Positions 39,051 through 49,639 of a stretch of 63,674 bases of DNA are shown one piece after another (the first letter of the stretch is position 1; the number at the start of each line of letters is the position of its first letter). The notes beneath the pieces were generated by a model. It was given only the letters and a program-made list of their open reading frames with translations, had not been told where the DNA came from and did no database searches. Position numbers and translations under genes: made by a program. The stretch is taken from positions 1 through 63,674 of the forward strand of contig JAJUIK010000014.1 in NCBI GenBank assembly GCA_029267635.1, in the 5' to 3' direction. Origin of the DNA: Moraxellaceae bacterium. Lineage in GTDB: Bacteria > Pseudomonadota > Gammaproteobacteria > Pseudomonadales > Moraxellaceae.

Positions 39051-41039
39051 ATGAGCCAAGATCAACAGCCTTTACTTGAGGTCAGGCAGCTCACACGGGA
39101 ATTTCCCGCCGGTGAAGGTACGGTGCAGATTTTAAAAGGTATTGACCTGAGCATTTATCCGGGCGAACTGGTGGCGATTATTGGCCAGTCCGGTTCAGGT
39201 AAATCTACCCTGATGAATATTCTGGGATGCCTGGACCAACCAAGCAGCGGCAGCTACAAGGTCAATGGCGAAGAAACCCGTCAGCTTGAGCCGGATCAAC
39301 TGGCACAGCTGCGCCGTGAATATTTCGGTTTTATCTTTCAGCGCTACCACCTGCTGGGTGATCTCAGCGCTGCAGGCAATGTTGAAGTGCCTGCAATTTA
39401 TGCCGGTGTGGATGCCCGACATCGTCGTGAACGCTCGGCTAAATTATTGACGGATTTGGGGCTGGGTGAACGTCTGCATCATCGTCCAAGTCAGCTCTCT
39501 GGCGGACAGCAGCAGCGGGTTTCGATTGCCCGTGCACTGATGAATGGCGGGGATGTCATTCTGGCCGATGAGCCAACCGGTGCGCTGGATAAACACAGCG
39601 GCATCGAAGTAATCCGGATTTTACGTGAGCTGAATGACAATGGGCACACCATCATTCTGGTCACGCATGATGTGAATGTGGCGAAACACGCCACACGGAT
39701 TATCGAGATCAGTGATGGGCAGATTATTGCCGATCGTCCGAATACACCGGAAATGTCCAGCGATGATGCACCCTTAGAACAACACAGCTCGCTGATGAAG
39801 CAGCAGCAAGAGAAAAAAATTCCGGCTTGGCGTTCGGCACTGGATCGCTTAACTGAAGCCTTCCAGATGGCACTACTCGCCATGAATGCACACCGCATGC
39901 GCACCTTTCTGACCATGCTCGGGATTATTATTGGCATTGCCTCGGTGGTATCGGTGGTTGCACTGGGCAAAGGTTCACAACAAAAAATTCTGGACAATAT
40001 CAGTAGCTTGGGCACCAATACCATTACCATCTATCAGGGCCGAGGTTTTGGTGACAATTCTCGCTCCGCTCAAGTAAAAACCTTGATTCCGGCTGATGCC
40101 GATGCCTTGAGCCAGCAGCCCTATGTCGAAGCCATTTCTCCAACTGTCAATAACAGCCTGACTGCGCGCTTTAAAGAAATTGAAGCCTCGACCACCGTCA
40201 ATGGGGTGAGTGAGCAGTTCTTTGATGTGCGCGGACTGAACTTCAATGCCGGTCAGGCTTTTGATAAACATGCCATTACCGAACGTGCACAAGATGTAGT
40301 GATCGACACCAATACGCAAAAGACCTTTTTTGCAGATGGCACAGACCCGATTGGGCAGGTCATTCTGCTTGGCAGTGTGCCGAGCCGAATTATTGGCGTG
40401 GTCGAGGCCAACTCAGGCATGTTCAATTCGGATAGCCTGAATGTGTACTTGCCTTATTCCACCGTAATGAGCCGGATGTTGGGACAAAGCAATGTACGCA
40501 GCATCGTGGTTCGCATCAAGGATGAATATTCCAGTGCAGCAGCCGAAAATGCCATTTTAACCCTGCTTGAACAGCGCCACGGCGCACAGGATGTCTACAG
40601 CCAAAATTCCGACAGCATCCGCTCCACCATTGAGAACACCACCAAGACCATGACCTTGCTGGTGTCTGCGATTGCCGTCATTTCTCTAGTGGTCGGCGGA
40701 ATTGGCGTGATGAATATCATGCTAGTCTCCGTTACCGAACGCACCCAGGAAATTGGCGTGCGCATGGCCGTCGGTGCACGGCAAAGCGACATCTTGCAGC
40801 AGTTCCTAATCGAAGCCGTACTGGTCTGTATTTTAGGCGGCATTTTAGGGGTACTGCTGGCCTTGGGTTTGGGCCAGTTGGTAACCAAGCTCTCCAGTGG
40901 CAACTTTCAAATGGCGTATTCCACCACTTCAATGGTCGCAGCCTTCGTCTGTTCCAGCCTGATCGGGATTGTCTTCGGTTTCTTGCCAGCACGCAATGCA
41001 GCACAACTCGACCCCGTTACCGCCCTTTCACGAGAATAA
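39051..41039 (+). CDS. macB: Macrolide/peptide export ABC transporter MacB
   Basis: MacB is a mechanotransmission ABC exporter for macrolides, peptides and lipopeptides. The N-terminal ATPase has Walker [10 protein letters not shown] (about 43), signature LSGGQQQR, Walker [13 protein letters not shown] and the H-loop HDVN. Four membrane helices follow ([47 protein letters not shown] and two near the end) around a large periplasmic domain. 662 aa is near the E. coli length of 648. Confidence 0.95.
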   Translation: MSQDQQPLLEVRQLTREFPAGEGTVQILKGIDLSIYPGELVAIIGQSGSGKSTLMNILGCLDQPSSGSYKVNGEETRQLEPDQLAQLRREYFGFIFQRYHLLGDLSAAGNVEVPAIYAGVDARHRRERSAKLLTDLGLGERLHHRPSQLSGGQQQRVSIARALMNGGDVILADEPTGALDKHSGIEVIRILRELNDNGHTIILVTHDVNVAKHATRIIEISDGQIIADRPNTPEMSSDDAPLEQHSSLMKQQQEKKIPAWRSALDRLTEAFQMALLAMNAHRMRTFLTMLGIIIGIASVVSVVALGKGSQQKILDNISSLGTNTITIYQGRGFGDNSRSAQVKTLIPADADALSQQPYVEAISPTVNNSLTARFKEIEASTTVNGVSEQFFDVRGLNFNAGQAFDKHAITERAQDVVIDTNTQKTFFADGTDPIGQVILLGSVPSRIIGVVEANSGMFNSDSLNVYLPYSTVMSRMLGQSNVRSIVVRIKDEYSSAAAENAILTLLEQRHGAQDVYSQNSDSIRSTIENTTKTMTLLVSAIAVISLVVGGIGVMNIMLVSVTERTQEIGVRMAVGARQSDILQQFLIEAVLVCILGGILGVLLALGLGQLVTKLSSGNFQMAYSTTSMVAAFVCSSLIGIVFGFLPARNAAQLDPVTALSRE

Positions 41040-41050
41040 GGAGAAAAATC

Positions 41051-42454
41051 ATGTCTCTGCCATTGTCCCGTCTTGGCTCTGCCTTGCTGCTCTCCACCAG
41101 TCTTGTGGGCTGTGCAGCTATGGTGAAATCACCCTATCAGCCACCTGACGTGGCCATTCCGAACAGTTTTCAACATGCCCAGATTGATCACAAACAGATT
41201 CACGCCGATGTCTATGCGGATCAATGGTGGACCCTATTTGGTGATGCCGGACTTAATCAGCTGGTCGAGCGGGTACTGGCACAAAACAGCAATCTGGCTG
41301 TCGCAGGGATCACGCTGAAACAGGCCCGTTTACAGGTAGAACTAGCGAGAAATGCCGAATTACCCCGGGTCAATTCCAGTGTTTCAGCTGGGCATAAAAT
41401 TGACTTGAAGGGTGGCGAAGGCCGTTCTCAAGGATTGTCACTCAGTGGTGGTGTCAGCTATGAACTGGACCTGTTTGGCAAATTAGACCGGCAGACAGAA
41501 GCAGCTCGCTGGGAAGCCGCCGCCAGTGCCGAGGATCTGCAGGCTACGGCACAAAGCCTGATTGCCACCACCACCAATTTATACTGGCAACTGGGTTATC
41601 TGCATCAGCATTTAAATACTGCACAACAGAGTTTAGCCACTTCACAAAAATTGCTCGATCTGGTACGAGTGCAATACCGTGCCGGTGCCGTGTCGGGCCT
41701 GGAAATAGTGCAAGCAGAGCAAGCGCTACAGAGCCAAAAAGCCAGCCTGAGCCAGCTGCAGCAACAACTGGTCGAAACCCGTACCGCACTGGCAGTTTTG
41801 TTGCATGTGCCTGTCCAGCAGCTCAAGCTGGATGAACCACAAAAACTCAGCTTGATCCACTTGCCCGCTATCGCTGCAGGGTTACCCGCAGAAATTCTGG
41901 CACGCCGTCCGGATTTGCGTGCAGCGGAATTACGTCTGCGTAAAGCACTGGCCAACAAGGATGCGACCAAAGCCAGTTTCTATCCATCCATCAGCCTGAC
42001 CGGGAATGTCGGTTCGAGCAGCACTTCATTAACCCAGCTCTTGCAGAATCCGGCACTGACCTTGGGCGCTAATCTTAGCCTGCCGTTCCTGCAATATAAC
42101 GACATGCAACGTGATCTGCAGATCAGTCAGCTTGACTATGAAAAAAGCATTCTGAATTATCGTCAAACACTCTATCAAGCCTTTGCCGATGTAGAAAATG
42201 CGCTCTCTAACCGTCAGGAAGCCAGCAAACAACTGGCTTACCAAGAGCAGAACCTGGCCTTAGCAGAACGTACCGAACGTTTGACTGAAATTCGCTATAA
42301 AAACGGTGCAGTGGCACTGAAGAATCTGCTAGACGTGCAAGAAACTACTCGCAATGCCCGCATTGCCGTGGTACACGCACAGCAAAACCAGTATAAGGCG
42401 TATGTGACCTTGATGCAGGCTTTAGGTGGATCACCGATCAAATCAGCAATCTAA
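41051..42454 (+). CDS. TolC-type outer-membrane efflux lipoprotein (NodT family)
   Basis: Outer-membrane factor completing the tripartite pump. The signal ends SLVGC (Cys21), so it is lipid anchored, as in OprM/CusC/NodT proteins, unlike TolC itself. Two OEP repeats are visible; PEILARRPDLRAAELRLRKA is the standard OMF signature. 467 aa. It starts 11 nt after macB with AAGGAG, so the operon codes for adaptor, transporter and channel together. Confidence 0.93.
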   Translation: MSLPLSRLGSALLLSTSLVGCAAMVKSPYQPPDVAIPNSFQHAQIDHKQIHADVYADQWWTLFGDAGLNQLVERVLAQNSNLAVAGITLKQARLQVELARNAELPRVNSSVSAGHKIDLKGGEGRSQGLSLSGGVSYELDLFGKLDRQTEAARWEAAASAEDLQATAQSLIATTTNLYWQLGYLHQHLNTAQQSLATSQKLLDLVRVQYRAGAVSGLEIVQAEQALQSQKASLSQLQQQLVETRTALAVLLHVPVQQLKLDEPQKLSLIHLPAIAAGLPAEILARRPDLRAAELRLRKALANKDATKASFYPSISLTGNVGSSSTSLTQLLQNPALTLGANLSLPFLQYNDMQRDLQISQLDYEKSILNYRQTLYQAFADVENALSNRQEASKQLAYQEQNLALAERTERLTEIRYKNGAVALKNLLDVQETTRNARIAVVHAQQNQYKAYVTLMQALGGSPIKSAI

Positions 42455-42504
42455 ATTAACTGATTTAAATCTAAAGACGGGGTCAGAGCCTCCCCCTCAG
42501 GCAT

Positions 42505-42535
42505 AAAAAAACAGCACTTAATGTGCTGTTTTTTT
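42505..42535. terminator. Bidirectional terminator between the efflux operon and fabI
   Basis: AACAGCAC and GTGCTGTT form an 8-bp stem with a 5-nt loop, flanked by seven A on the left and seven T on the right, working in both directions. Confidence 0.92.
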
Positions 42536-42549
42536 ATGGAGACAGTGAA

Positions 42550-43356
42550 TTATTCTTCAGTGTCCAACAATGCCTGGCTCATACCCACAGTATTGAAACC
42601 TGAGTCAACATACAGAATTTCACCGGTGATCCCTGAAGCCCATGGTGAGCACAGGAACAAGGCTGCATTACCCACTTCTTCAATGGTCACGTTACGGCGT
42701 AATGGCGCAACACGCTCGTTAGCATCCAACATCTTACGGAAAGATTTGATACCCGAAGCAGCCAAGGTACGGATTGGACCTGCAGAGATCGCATTGACAC
42801 GGATACCGTCTGGACCCAAGCTAGACGCTAAATAACGTACGCCTGCTTCCAAAGATGCTTTGGCCATACCCATCACGTTGTAGTTTGGCATGACACGCTC
42901 TGAACCTTGGTAAGTCAAAGTCAACAAACAGCCTTGACGTGCTTGCAGCAATGGTTTTGCCGCACGTGCCATCGCCACGAAGCTGTAAGCACTGATGTCA
43001 TGTGCAACAGTAAAACCTTCACGGTCGGTCACATCAGTGAAGTCACCATCCAAGGTATGCGCTGGCGCAAAACCAATCGAGTGAACCACGCCATCCAAAC
43101 CGTCCCAGTGTTTCGCCAATTCTGCAAAAGCACCGTCGATTTCAGCATCAACTGCAACATCGCATGGGAAAACCAGTTTTGACCCAAACTGTTCAGCAAA
43201 ATCATCTACGCGTTTTTTTAATTTTTCATTTGGATAGGTAAAAGCCAGTTCAGCACCTTCACGATGCAAGGCTTCTGCAATACCAAATGCGATTGATAAT
43301 TTGCTAGCAATACCCGCGATTAGAAAGCGTTTACCCGCCAAGAGTCCTTGTGCCAT
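42550..43356 (-). CDS. fabI: Enoyl-[acyl-carrier-protein] reductase (NADH)
   Basis: Last step of each fatty-acid elongation cycle, and the triclosan target. The SDR fold begins [20 protein letters not shown]; the catalytic Tyr159-x6-Lys166 is in [13 protein letters not shown], with Tyr149 in TLTYQG and the cofactor loop around [13 protein letters not shown]. 268 aa is normal. Single gene with its own terminator. Confidence 0.97.
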   Translation of the reverse strand: MAQGLLAGKRFLIAGIASKLSIAFGIAEALHREGAELAFTYPNEKLKKRVDDFAEQFGSKLVFPCDVAVDAEIDGAFAELAKHWDGLDGVVHSIGFAPAHTLDGDFTDVTDREGFTVAHDISAYSFVAMARAAKPLLQARQGCLLTLTYQGSERVMPNYNVMGMAKASLEAGVRYLASSLGPDGIRVNAISAGPIRTLAASGIKSFRKMLDANERVAPLRRNVTIEEVGNAALFLCSPWASGITGEILYVDSGFNTVGMSQALLDTEE

Positions 43357-43440
43357 GTGATTCTCACTTGAAATAATTTATAGGCATAATGCCAATTCTA
43401 AAGTCGTTACGTAATTGCATAATGCATCTTTTTTTCATGC

Positions 43441-43474
43441 AAAATAAAATCGCCGGATAAAAATACGGCGATTT
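43441..43474 (-). terminator. Terminator after the BI-1/YccA-like gene
   Basis: AAATCGCCG and CGGCGATTT form a 9-bp stem with a 10-nt loop, followed by TTATTTT on the minus strand. Confidence 0.85.
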
Positions 43475-43492
43475 ACGGGAAGGAAATCAGAT

Positions 43493-44224
43493 TTAGTCTT
43501 CAGATAACAAACCAATTAAACGCAGGAAGGAAATATACATCCAGACCAAAGTGGCCAACAAGGCAATACCACAGAGCCATTCCATATATTTGGGTGCGCG
43601 TTGTGCCGCTGCGGATTCAATCAGGTCAAAATCCAGAATCAGGTTTAAGGAGGCGATTACGGCCACAAAAGCAGCAAAGCCGATGCCCAGCCAGTTACTT
43701 TCAAAAATATACGGAATGCTCGACGCAAAAGCCAGTTGCATAACCATCTGCACCACAAACACCATACAGAGCGCCAGCGTGGCTGAAATTACGACGGATT
43801 TGAATTTTTCTGTGGCACGAATAATCTGGAATTTATATAGACCGAACATCACCAACGTGGTGACAAAAGTCGCCAACAAGGCCTGTAAAGGTGCTCCCGG
43901 ATATTTGGCCTGAAATATAAAGGAAATCCCGCCCAAAAATGCACCCTCAAACAAGGCATATGGAATTGCCAAAGTCGGTGCGGTATTCGGCTTGAAGGTG
44001 GTGATCAAGGCCAGAATAAAGCCACCAATCATGCCGACCAGGGTTGCTGCATAGGCAATCGCTGCATTTTGTGTCATGGCACAATACAGAAACAGCACAA
44101 CTCCAAGAAGGGCAGAAACACTGGTCAGCAACGCGGATTTACGGATCGCACCCTGTACCGTCATGGGTTGATGCACATCGGCATAGGTCTCGACCCGGGT
44201 CAAGATAGGGTTGTTACTTTGCAT
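43493..44224 (-). CDS. Bax inhibitor-1/YccA family membrane protein
   Basis: 243-aa protein with an N-terminal polar region and about seven membrane helices; IPYALFEGAFLGGISFIFQ and NLILDFDLIESAAAQRAPKYMEWLCG are the conserved BI-1 regions, the latter with the Asp pair linked to pH-gated calcium leak in BsYetJ. E. coli YccA, in the same family, modulates FtsH. Which role applies here cannot be read. Confidence 0.9.
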   Translation of the reverse strand: MQSNNPILTRVETYADVHQPMTVQGAIRKSALLTSVSALLGVVLFLYCAMTQNAAIAYAATLVGMIGGFILALITTFKPNTAPTLAIPYALFEGAFLGGISFIFQAKYPGAPLQALLATFVTTLVMFGLYKFQIIRATEKFKSVVISATLALCMVFVVQMVMQLAFASSIPYIFESNWLGIGFAAFVAVIASLNLILDFDLIESAAAQRAPKYMEWLCGIALLATLVWMYISFLRLIGLLSED

Positions 44225-44345
44225 GATTCATCTCATTGTTATTATTTAGGATATGCTCTGATTTTATGCCAAATGATCCGAAAACTCAGCCGCAGCCTGC
44301 GTATTTTTGTAACCGTCTGTCCAGACTTTCCCAGTCTTCAGGCAT

Positions 44346-44368
44346 AAAAAAAGAGGCTTTCACCTCTT
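44346..44368 (-). terminator. Terminator after orn
   Basis: AAGAGG and CCTCTT form a 6-bp stem with a 6-nt loop, followed by TTTTT on the minus strand. Confidence 0.75.
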
Positions 44369-44402
44369 CTCTATAACATTCAAAGACATCAGGTCTTTCG
44401 AC

Positions 44403-44960
44403 TTAATCATTGTGCGTGATAAAGAAATACTGGCGGTAATATTTCAGCTCGGCAATCGAATCACGGATGTCATCCATGGCCAGATGCGAGGCATTTTTTT
44501 TCAGGCCACTCATAATTTCCGGACGCCAGCGTTTCGCCAGTTCTTTGACTGAAGACACATCCAGATTGCGATAATGGAAGAATTGTTCTAGTTCCGGCAT
44601 GAGACGGTGCATGAAACGACGATCCTGACAGATCGAGTTGCCACACATCGGGGAAGATTTCGGATTGACCCATTTTTTCAGGAATTCTAAGGTCTGCTGC
44701 TCGGCATCCTGCGCAGTCAATTTGCTACGACGTACCCGTTCGATCAGGCCGGACTGACCATGCTGACGCGTATTCCATTCATCCATGGCATTCAGTACTC
44801 GATCAGATTGATGGATTGCCAGTACCGGTCCTTCCGCCAGAATATTTAAATGGTCATCGGTCACGATGGTGGCGATCTCGATAATTACATCATTCACGGT
44901 ATCTAAACCGGTCATTTCCAGGTCAATCCAAATTAACCGTGTATCTGGGGTACTGCTCAT
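44403..44960 (-). CDS. orn: Oligoribonuclease
   Basis: 3'-5' exonuclease that removes 2-5-nt RNAs, including pGpG from c-di-GMP breakdown. DEDDh residues are visible: Asp13 and Glu15 in [10 protein letters not shown], the central Asp in [13 protein letters not shown], and His/Asp in [16 protein letters not shown]. 185 aa is standard. Divergent from rsgA, with which it is commonly neighbour. Confidence 0.97.
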   Translation of the reverse strand: MSSTPDTRLIWIDLEMTGLDTVNDVIIEIATIVTDDHLNILAEGPVLAIHQSDRVLNAMDEWNTRQHGQSGLIERVRRSKLTAQDAEQQTLEFLKKWVNPKSSPMCGNSICQDRRFMHRLMPELEQFFHYRNLDVSSVKELAKRWRPEIMSGLKKNASHLAMDDIRDSIAELKYYRQYFFITHND

Positions 44961-45086
44961 GAAAGTACGATCTTAAAATAGCGATAAAACATCAATGGTA
45001 GCAAATTTCTTGCATCTTGGCTGTAATTCACCACCCGCTTCATGCTATTTTTGCCATCCTTCATCAGTGGTTTTTTTAGGATATGA

Positions 45087-46145
45087 ATGGCTCTAATTCG
45101 TAAACGCCGGTTGACTGAACAGCAACAACGTCGGATTCAGAAACAGCAAAAAGATCGTCAGGAAGAGATTGATACTTCCAATGACCTCGAAGGCTTGGTG
45201 GTACAGCATTATGGCCGCCAATTAGAGGTACAAGCCCTATCCATTCCTGATCCACATCCTGAAAAACCGACTGTACAATCGGGAGAACCGGAACCCTTCT
45301 GGAAACCGGTGGAACTGGGCAGTGTCTGGCGCTGTCATACTCGGACCAACCTGGATCTGCTGGTCACCGGTGACCGGGTCAAATGGCAGGCCGATCCCAA
45401 TACCGGACTCGGCATTATTAGCGCCATTCATCCGCGCCGCTCCTTGCTGACCCGCCCGGACCGTTATCATAAAGTAAAACCTGTTGCAGCCAACATCAGC
45501 CTGATTGTGGTGGTGTTTGCACCTTTGCCTGAACCTGCGCCAACGTTGATTGACCGTTATCTGGTGGCCTGTGCCGATGCCGATATTCCTGCACTACTGG
45601 TGCTGAATAAGTCAGACTTACTCACCGAAAATGACCCAATTCTGGATTTACTGCAAGAATATCGTCAGCTCGGTTATGAAGTGATGCAGTGCCAGTCCAA
45701 CGGGGATTTATCAGCTTTGGCTGCACGTCTGGATGGGGAAACCGTGGCTTTTGTCGGCCAGTCTGGCGTGGGCAAAAGCTCACTAATCAATAATATCGTG
45801 CCGGATGCCGCGCAAAAAACCAATATCATTTCCGAAAACTCGGCCTTAGGCCAGCACACCACGACTTCGACCCGTCTGATCGGGTTTGGTGAAAATGGCG
45901 CACTGATTGATTCACCGGGAATTCGTGAATTCGGTTTGTGGCACCTGACGCTGGATAAAGTCCGTCACGGCTTCCCTGAAATTGCCAATCTGCTGGGGCA
46001 TTGCCAGTTCAGAAACTGTACGCACAAGCATGAAAAACAGTGTGCCCTGCGCCTAGCCGCCGAACAGGGTGAAATTCTGCCACGCCGTCTGGACAGCTAT
46101 TTGCGCCTGATCGATGAAATTACCGAGGCCCAGCAAAAAAATTAA
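45087..46145 (+). CDS. rsgA: Small-ribosomal-subunit biogenesis GTPase RsgA
   Basis: Circularly permuted GTPase for late 30S maturation. Motif order is the permuted one: G4 NKSD (about 170), then G1 GQSGVGKSS, then G3 DSPGIREF. An OB fold precedes it, and the C-terminal zinc knuckle reads CQFRNCTHKHEKQC. 352 aa; the N-terminal basic, Gln-rich tail (RKRRLTEQQQRRIQKQQKDR) is usual in gammaproteobacteria. Confidence 0.97.
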   Translation: MALIRKRRLTEQQQRRIQKQQKDRQEEIDTSNDLEGLVVQHYGRQLEVQALSIPDPHPEKPTVQSGEPEPFWKPVELGSVWRCHTRTNLDLLVTGDRVKWQADPNTGLGIISAIHPRRSLLTRPDRYHKVKPVAANISLIVVVFAPLPEPAPTLIDRYLVACADADIPALLVLNKSDLLTENDPILDLLQEYRQLGYEVMQCQSNGDLSALAARLDGETVAFVGQSGVGKSSLINNIVPDAAQKTNIISENSALGQHTTTSTRLIGFGENGALIDSPGIREFGLWHLTLDKVRHGFPEIANLLGHCQFRNCTHKHEKQCALRLAAEQGEILPRRLDSYLRLIDEITEAQQKN

Positions 46146-46239
46146 TTTTGTTTTGTCAATGAAGCTTGAAGCGGCGATTTTGATCGCCATGTATATCAGC
46201 TATACTTGAGATCAATTTTTGATGGTAATTAGGTGACTT

Positions 46240-46656
46240 GTGGAACGTTGGTTGGAGTTTATGGGGAATCACCCCTTCTTGTTTGGAACTTTAGGGGTAT
46301 TAATCGTCCTGTTCTTCATCTTTGAAGGACAACGTAATGGTCGCAAGATCTCACCACAATCCCTCGGTATTTTAGTCAAAGCCAAAAATGCCATTCTGGT
46401 CGATTTACGTGATGCCAAAGATTTCCGTGAAGGTCATATCAGCGGCAGCCGTAACATTCCTTACAGCCAGATCGCCGCACATGCGGATGAGCTCAAGGCA
46501 GCAGAACGCCCGTTGGTATTTATCTGCAATCTGGGTCAGGTAGCAGGCAGTGCCTTGCAGCAGGTCGGTCATACCGACAGCTATCGTCTCGATGGCGGCA
46601 TTAGCAACTGGAAAGCCCAGGGCTTACCTTTAGTCAAAAGCAAAACCAAAGCTTAA
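46240..46656 (+). CDS. Membrane-anchored rhodanese-like protein
   Basis: 138-aa protein beginning at a GTG with AGGTGA upstream. One membrane helix (about 11-28, FLFGTLGVLIVLFFIFEGQ) is followed by a rhodanese domain: ILVDLRDAKDFREGHISGSRNIPY and FICNLGQVAGSAL, with a Cys at the active-site position. It resembles YibN of E. coli, which has the same layout next to grxC and secB. A sulfur-transfer or membrane-insertion helper role is possible. Confidence 0.88.
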   Translation: MERWLEFMGNHPFLFGTLGVLIVLFFIFEGQRNGRKISPQSLGILVKAKNAILVDLRDAKDFREGHISGSRNIPYSQIAAHADELKAAERPLVFICNLGQVAGSALQQVGHTDSYRLDGGISNWKAQGLPLVKSKTKA

Positions 46657-46667
46657 GGAGATTTCTC

Positions 46668-46925
46668 ATGGCTGCTGAAGTGACCGTTTATTCCACCACT
46701 GTCTGCCCTTACTGTGTTCGTGCCAAACAGCTGCTTGAACGCAAAGGCGTGGCGTATAAAGAAATTAACTTATCCAACGAAGCACCGGAAGTGCGTGTCG
46801 AACTGATGCAACGCACCAACCATCGCACTGTGCCACAGATTTTTATTAACCAGCAGTTTATTGGCGGTTTTGACCAACTTTACGCACTAGAACGTGAAGG
46901 CAAACTCGACGATTTACTGGCTTAA
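46668..46925 (+). CDS. grxC: Glutaredoxin 3
   Basis: 85-aa glutaredoxin with the dithiol active site CPYC at about 13-16 (STTVCPYCVRAKQLL) and the glutathione-binding TVPQIFINQQFIGGFDQL. AAGGAG precedes the start. Sits between the rhodanese and secB genes as in many proteobacteria. Confidence 0.96.
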   Translation: MAAEVTVYSTTVCPYCVRAKQLLERKGVAYKEINLSNEAPEVRVELMQRTNHRTVPQIFINQQFIGGFDQLYALEREGKLDDLLA

Positions 46926-46952
46926 CACGCTTCATACCTTAAGGATTCATAC

Positions 46953-47408
46953 ATGAGTGAAGAACAACAAGCCCAGCCACAATTGGCATTAGAGCGTATT
47001 TATTGCAAAGACATTTCTTTTGAAGTTCCAGGGGCACAGGTTTTTACCAAAGAATGGCAGCCAGAACTGAACATCAACCTGTCTTCATCTGCTGAAAAAG
47101 TAGATCCGAACCACTTTGAAGTGGCGTTGAAAGTCGTGGTTGAAGCACAAAATGCTGGTGAAACTGCATTTATCGTGGACGTGACTCAAGCCGGTATTTT
47201 CCTGGTGGACAACGTGGAAGAAGAACGTCTCCCTTACATTTTAGGCGCTTACTGCCCAAACATCCTGTTCCCGTTTTTACGTGAAGCAGTGAATGATTTG
47301 GTCACCAAAGGCAGCTTCCCGCAATTACTGTTGACCCCAATCAACTTTGATGCTGAATTTGAAGCCAACATGCTACGTGCTCAAGCCGCTGCTGAAAGCC
47401 AGGCTTAA
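46953..47408 (+). CDS. secB: Protein-export chaperone SecB
   Basis: Tetrameric chaperone keeping preproteins unfolded for SecA. The 151 residues include [22 protein letters not shown] and [25 protein letters not shown], both family signatures, plus [14 protein letters not shown] near the C-terminus. It ends the yibN-like/grxC/secB operon at a strong terminator. Confidence 0.98.
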   Translation: MSEEQQAQPQLALERIYCKDISFEVPGAQVFTKEWQPELNINLSSSAEKVDPNHFEVALKVVVEAQNAGETAFIVDVTQAGIFLVDNVEEERLPYILGAYCPNILFPFLREAVNDLVTKGSFPQLLLTPINFDAEFEANMLRAQAAAESQA

Positions 47409-47419
47409 TTGAAGCCAAC

Positions 47420-47447
47420 AAAAAAGACCGCTTTTGCGGTCTTTTTT
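47420..47447. terminator. Bidirectional terminator between secB and coaBC
   Basis: AAAAAAGACCGC and GCGGTCTTTTTT form a 12-bp stem with a 4-nt loop. Confidence 0.93.
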
Positions 47448-47466
47448 GTTTTAGCCCAGAAAGATC

Positions 47467-48747
47467 TTAAAACTCATCATCCTGCTCGGCTGGTACCGTA
47501 TGAGATAAGGCATCATGTATGGCTTCGACCAGTTGCTGCGCAATTTCCTGCTTGGAGGCTTTTTCCAGATCGCGCTTCTCCAACTGATAATGCTCGGCAA
47601 AAAATACCATCATCGCATTTTCATCCGAGGCAAAACCAATATCGGCACGCGATACATCATTGCAGGCAATCATATCCAGCTTTTTCGCCACCAGTTTACC
47701 GGCTGCATATTGTTCTACCTTCTGGGTTTCTGCCGCGAATCCGACCATAAATGGACGTTTCGCCTGCTGCGCAATGGTCGCCACAATATCCGGATTTTTT
47801 ACCAATGAGATATTCAATTCATCACCGGCTTTTTTAATTTTGTGCTGTGCCACTTCTGCGACGCGATAATCCGCCACGGCCGCTGTTGCGATAAAAATGT
47901 CACAGCCTTCTTCCAGGAGCTGCAAACTGCGGTCCAGCATCTGCATGGCCGAAGATACATTAATACGGTGTACGCCATTCGGTGTATCCAGACTGACTGG
48001 TCCAGCAATCAGGGTCACTTTGGCTCCGGCTGCATAACAGGCGGCTGCCAAGGCAAAGCCCATTTTCCCGGTGCTATGATTGGAGATATAACGCACTGGA
48101 TCCATCGCTTCACGGGTCGGTCCTGCAGTAATGACCACACGTTTCCCGGCCAGCAAACCAAATTTTTCCGCAATCGCGCGTTGCGCCTGATGAAAATATT
48201 GGGTCACCTGACGCGCCAGATCTTCAGGTTCAGGCATACGGCCCAAACCGACATCACCACAGGCTTGTGAACCGGCGTCCGGCATAATCACATGCACGCC
48301 ATCTTCAATTAATGTTTGCAAATTACGTTGTGTGGCTTTGGCTGCCCACATTTGCTGATTCATAGCCGGTGCCACCCACACCGGGGCTTTGGTCGCCAGA
48401 TATAGCGTACTGAGTAAATCGTCCGCCAGTCCTTGGGCAAATTTGGCCAAAGTATCGCAGGTTGCCGGTGCCACCAGTATCAGATCAGCCCAACGTGCCA
48501 GTTCAATATGCCCCATCCCGGCTTCTGCTTCCGTATCTAGCAGCTCAGTATGCACCGGATTTCCTGACAACGCCTGAAACGTCAGCGGCGTAATAAATGC
48601 CTGTGCACCATGGGTCATCACCACCCGAACATTAAAACCATAATCTTTCAGACGGCGCACCAAAATGGCACTCTTATAGGCGGCAATTCCCCCTGTAACA
48701 GCTAAAATAATATTTTTATGAGGAATTACACTTAAATCAAAGCTCAC
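47467..48747 (-). CDS. coaBC: Bifunctional CoaC/CoaB (phosphopantothenoylcysteine decarboxylase / synthetase)
   Basis: Two consecutive coenzyme A steps in one protein. The CoaC flavoprotein half starts KNIILAVTGGIAAYKSAILVRRL and has the catalytic Cys in ACGDVGLGRMPEP; the CoaB half starts KRVVITAGPTREAMDPVRYISNHSTGKMG. The start is taken at GTG 48747 (VSFDLSVIPHKN...), with AAAGG upstream, giving 426 aa; the frame extends to 48903 but that would overlap radC. Divergent from radC, the usual dfp-radC pair. Confidence 0.95.
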   Translation of the reverse strand: MSFDLSVIPHKNIILAVTGGIAAYKSAILVRRLKDYGFNVRVVMTHGAQAFITPLTFQALSGNPVHTELLDTEAEAGMGHIELARWADLILVAPATCDTLAKFAQGLADDLLSTLYLATKAPVWVAPAMNQQMWAAKATQRNLQTLIEDGVHVIMPDAGSQACGDVGLGRMPEPEDLARQVTQYFHQAQRAIAEKFGLLAGKRVVITAGPTREAMDPVRYISNHSTGKMGFALAAACYAAGAKVTLIAGPVSLDTPNGVHRINVSSAMQMLDRSLQLLEEGCDIFIATAAVADYRVAEVAQHKIKKAGDELNISLVKNPDIVATIAQQAKRPFMVGFAAETQKVEQYAAGKLVAKKLDMIACNDVSRADIGFASDENAMMVFFAEHYQLEKRDLEKASKQEIAQQLVEAIHDALSHTVPAEQDDEF

Positions 48748-48870
48748 GAACAGGCTACCTTTCTGTTGCAGTGGCGCCAACAATAGCATTAAATAATGGC
48801 AGACCCAAGTAATGCCCACATCAATTTGGGCCTGAGAAAACAATAAATAGAATTTGAAAAAGAACTTAAA

Positions 48871-49563
48871 ATGAACCAATCCATCAAGCACTGGCCCGTA
48901 CAAGAACGCCCGCGTGAACGTCTGCTCAATCAGGGGCCGGAAAGCCTCTCCGATGCCGAACTCTTGGCCATCTTCCTGCGTTCCGGTTCACAACAACATT
49001 CTGCCGTCGAACTGGCGCGACTCATGCTGCAACATTTTGGCAGTCTGAATCCGATTCTGGATGCATCTCTTGAAAATCTCAGTCAATTTCACGGGATCGG
49101 CAGCAGTAAATATTCCCAGTTGATGGCAGTCAAAGAACTGGGCCGACGTTATTTACGCAATCACTTTCAGCAGGTACGTCCTGAACTGAACCACTCCCAG
49201 CTGGTGCTGGATTATTTACGTTATGAGCTGTTAGGCGAAAGCCAGGAAGTTTTTGCCGTACTGTGTCTGGATGCCGAATTGCGCAAACTGCATTTCAAAA
49301 AATTATTCTACGGTTCACTCAATAGCTGTTCCATTTCGATCAATCAATTACTGCGTTATGCCATTGCCCAACAGGCCAGCCAGATTGTGATTGCACATAA
49401 TCATCCGCAGGGCCGTGTACAACCTTCTACTGAAGATCTGCAATTGACCCGGCACATCCAGCAGGCTTGCGCCATGGTGGAAATTCGCCTGCTGGACCAT
49501 TGTATTATCGCGGCAGACGGCAATTTTTCCTTTGCAGAACAACAACTACTCAAATCCATGTAA
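48871..49563 (+). CDS. radC: RadC family JAMM-domain protein
   Basis: 230 aa. An N-terminal helix-hairpin-helix region (LSQFHGIGSSKYSQLMAVKELGRRY) precedes the JAB/MPN domain. The metal motif reads HNHPQGRVQPSTEDL; the usual RadC motif is HNHPSG, so Ser is Gln here. The true activity of RadC is not settled; it is no longer thought to be a repair protein in E. coli. Located opposite coaBC, as in many gammaproteobacteria. Confidence 0.92.
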   Translation: MNQSIKHWPVQERPRERLLNQGPESLSDAELLAIFLRSGSQQHSAVELARLMLQHFGSLNPILDASLENLSQFHGIGSSKYSQLMAVKELGRRYLRNHFQQVRPELNHSQLVLDYLRYELLGESQEVFAVLCLDAELRKLHFKKLFYGSLNSCSISINQLLRYAIAQQASQIVIAHNHPQGRVQPSTEDLQLTRHIQQACAMVEIRLLDHCIIAADGNFSFAEQQLLKSM

Positions 49564-49639
49564 AGTTGTTCACATGATTATTGACAAAGTCTAAACAAGG
49601 GGTAAAGATCAGGAAAAAATTAGTGATGATTCAAATAAT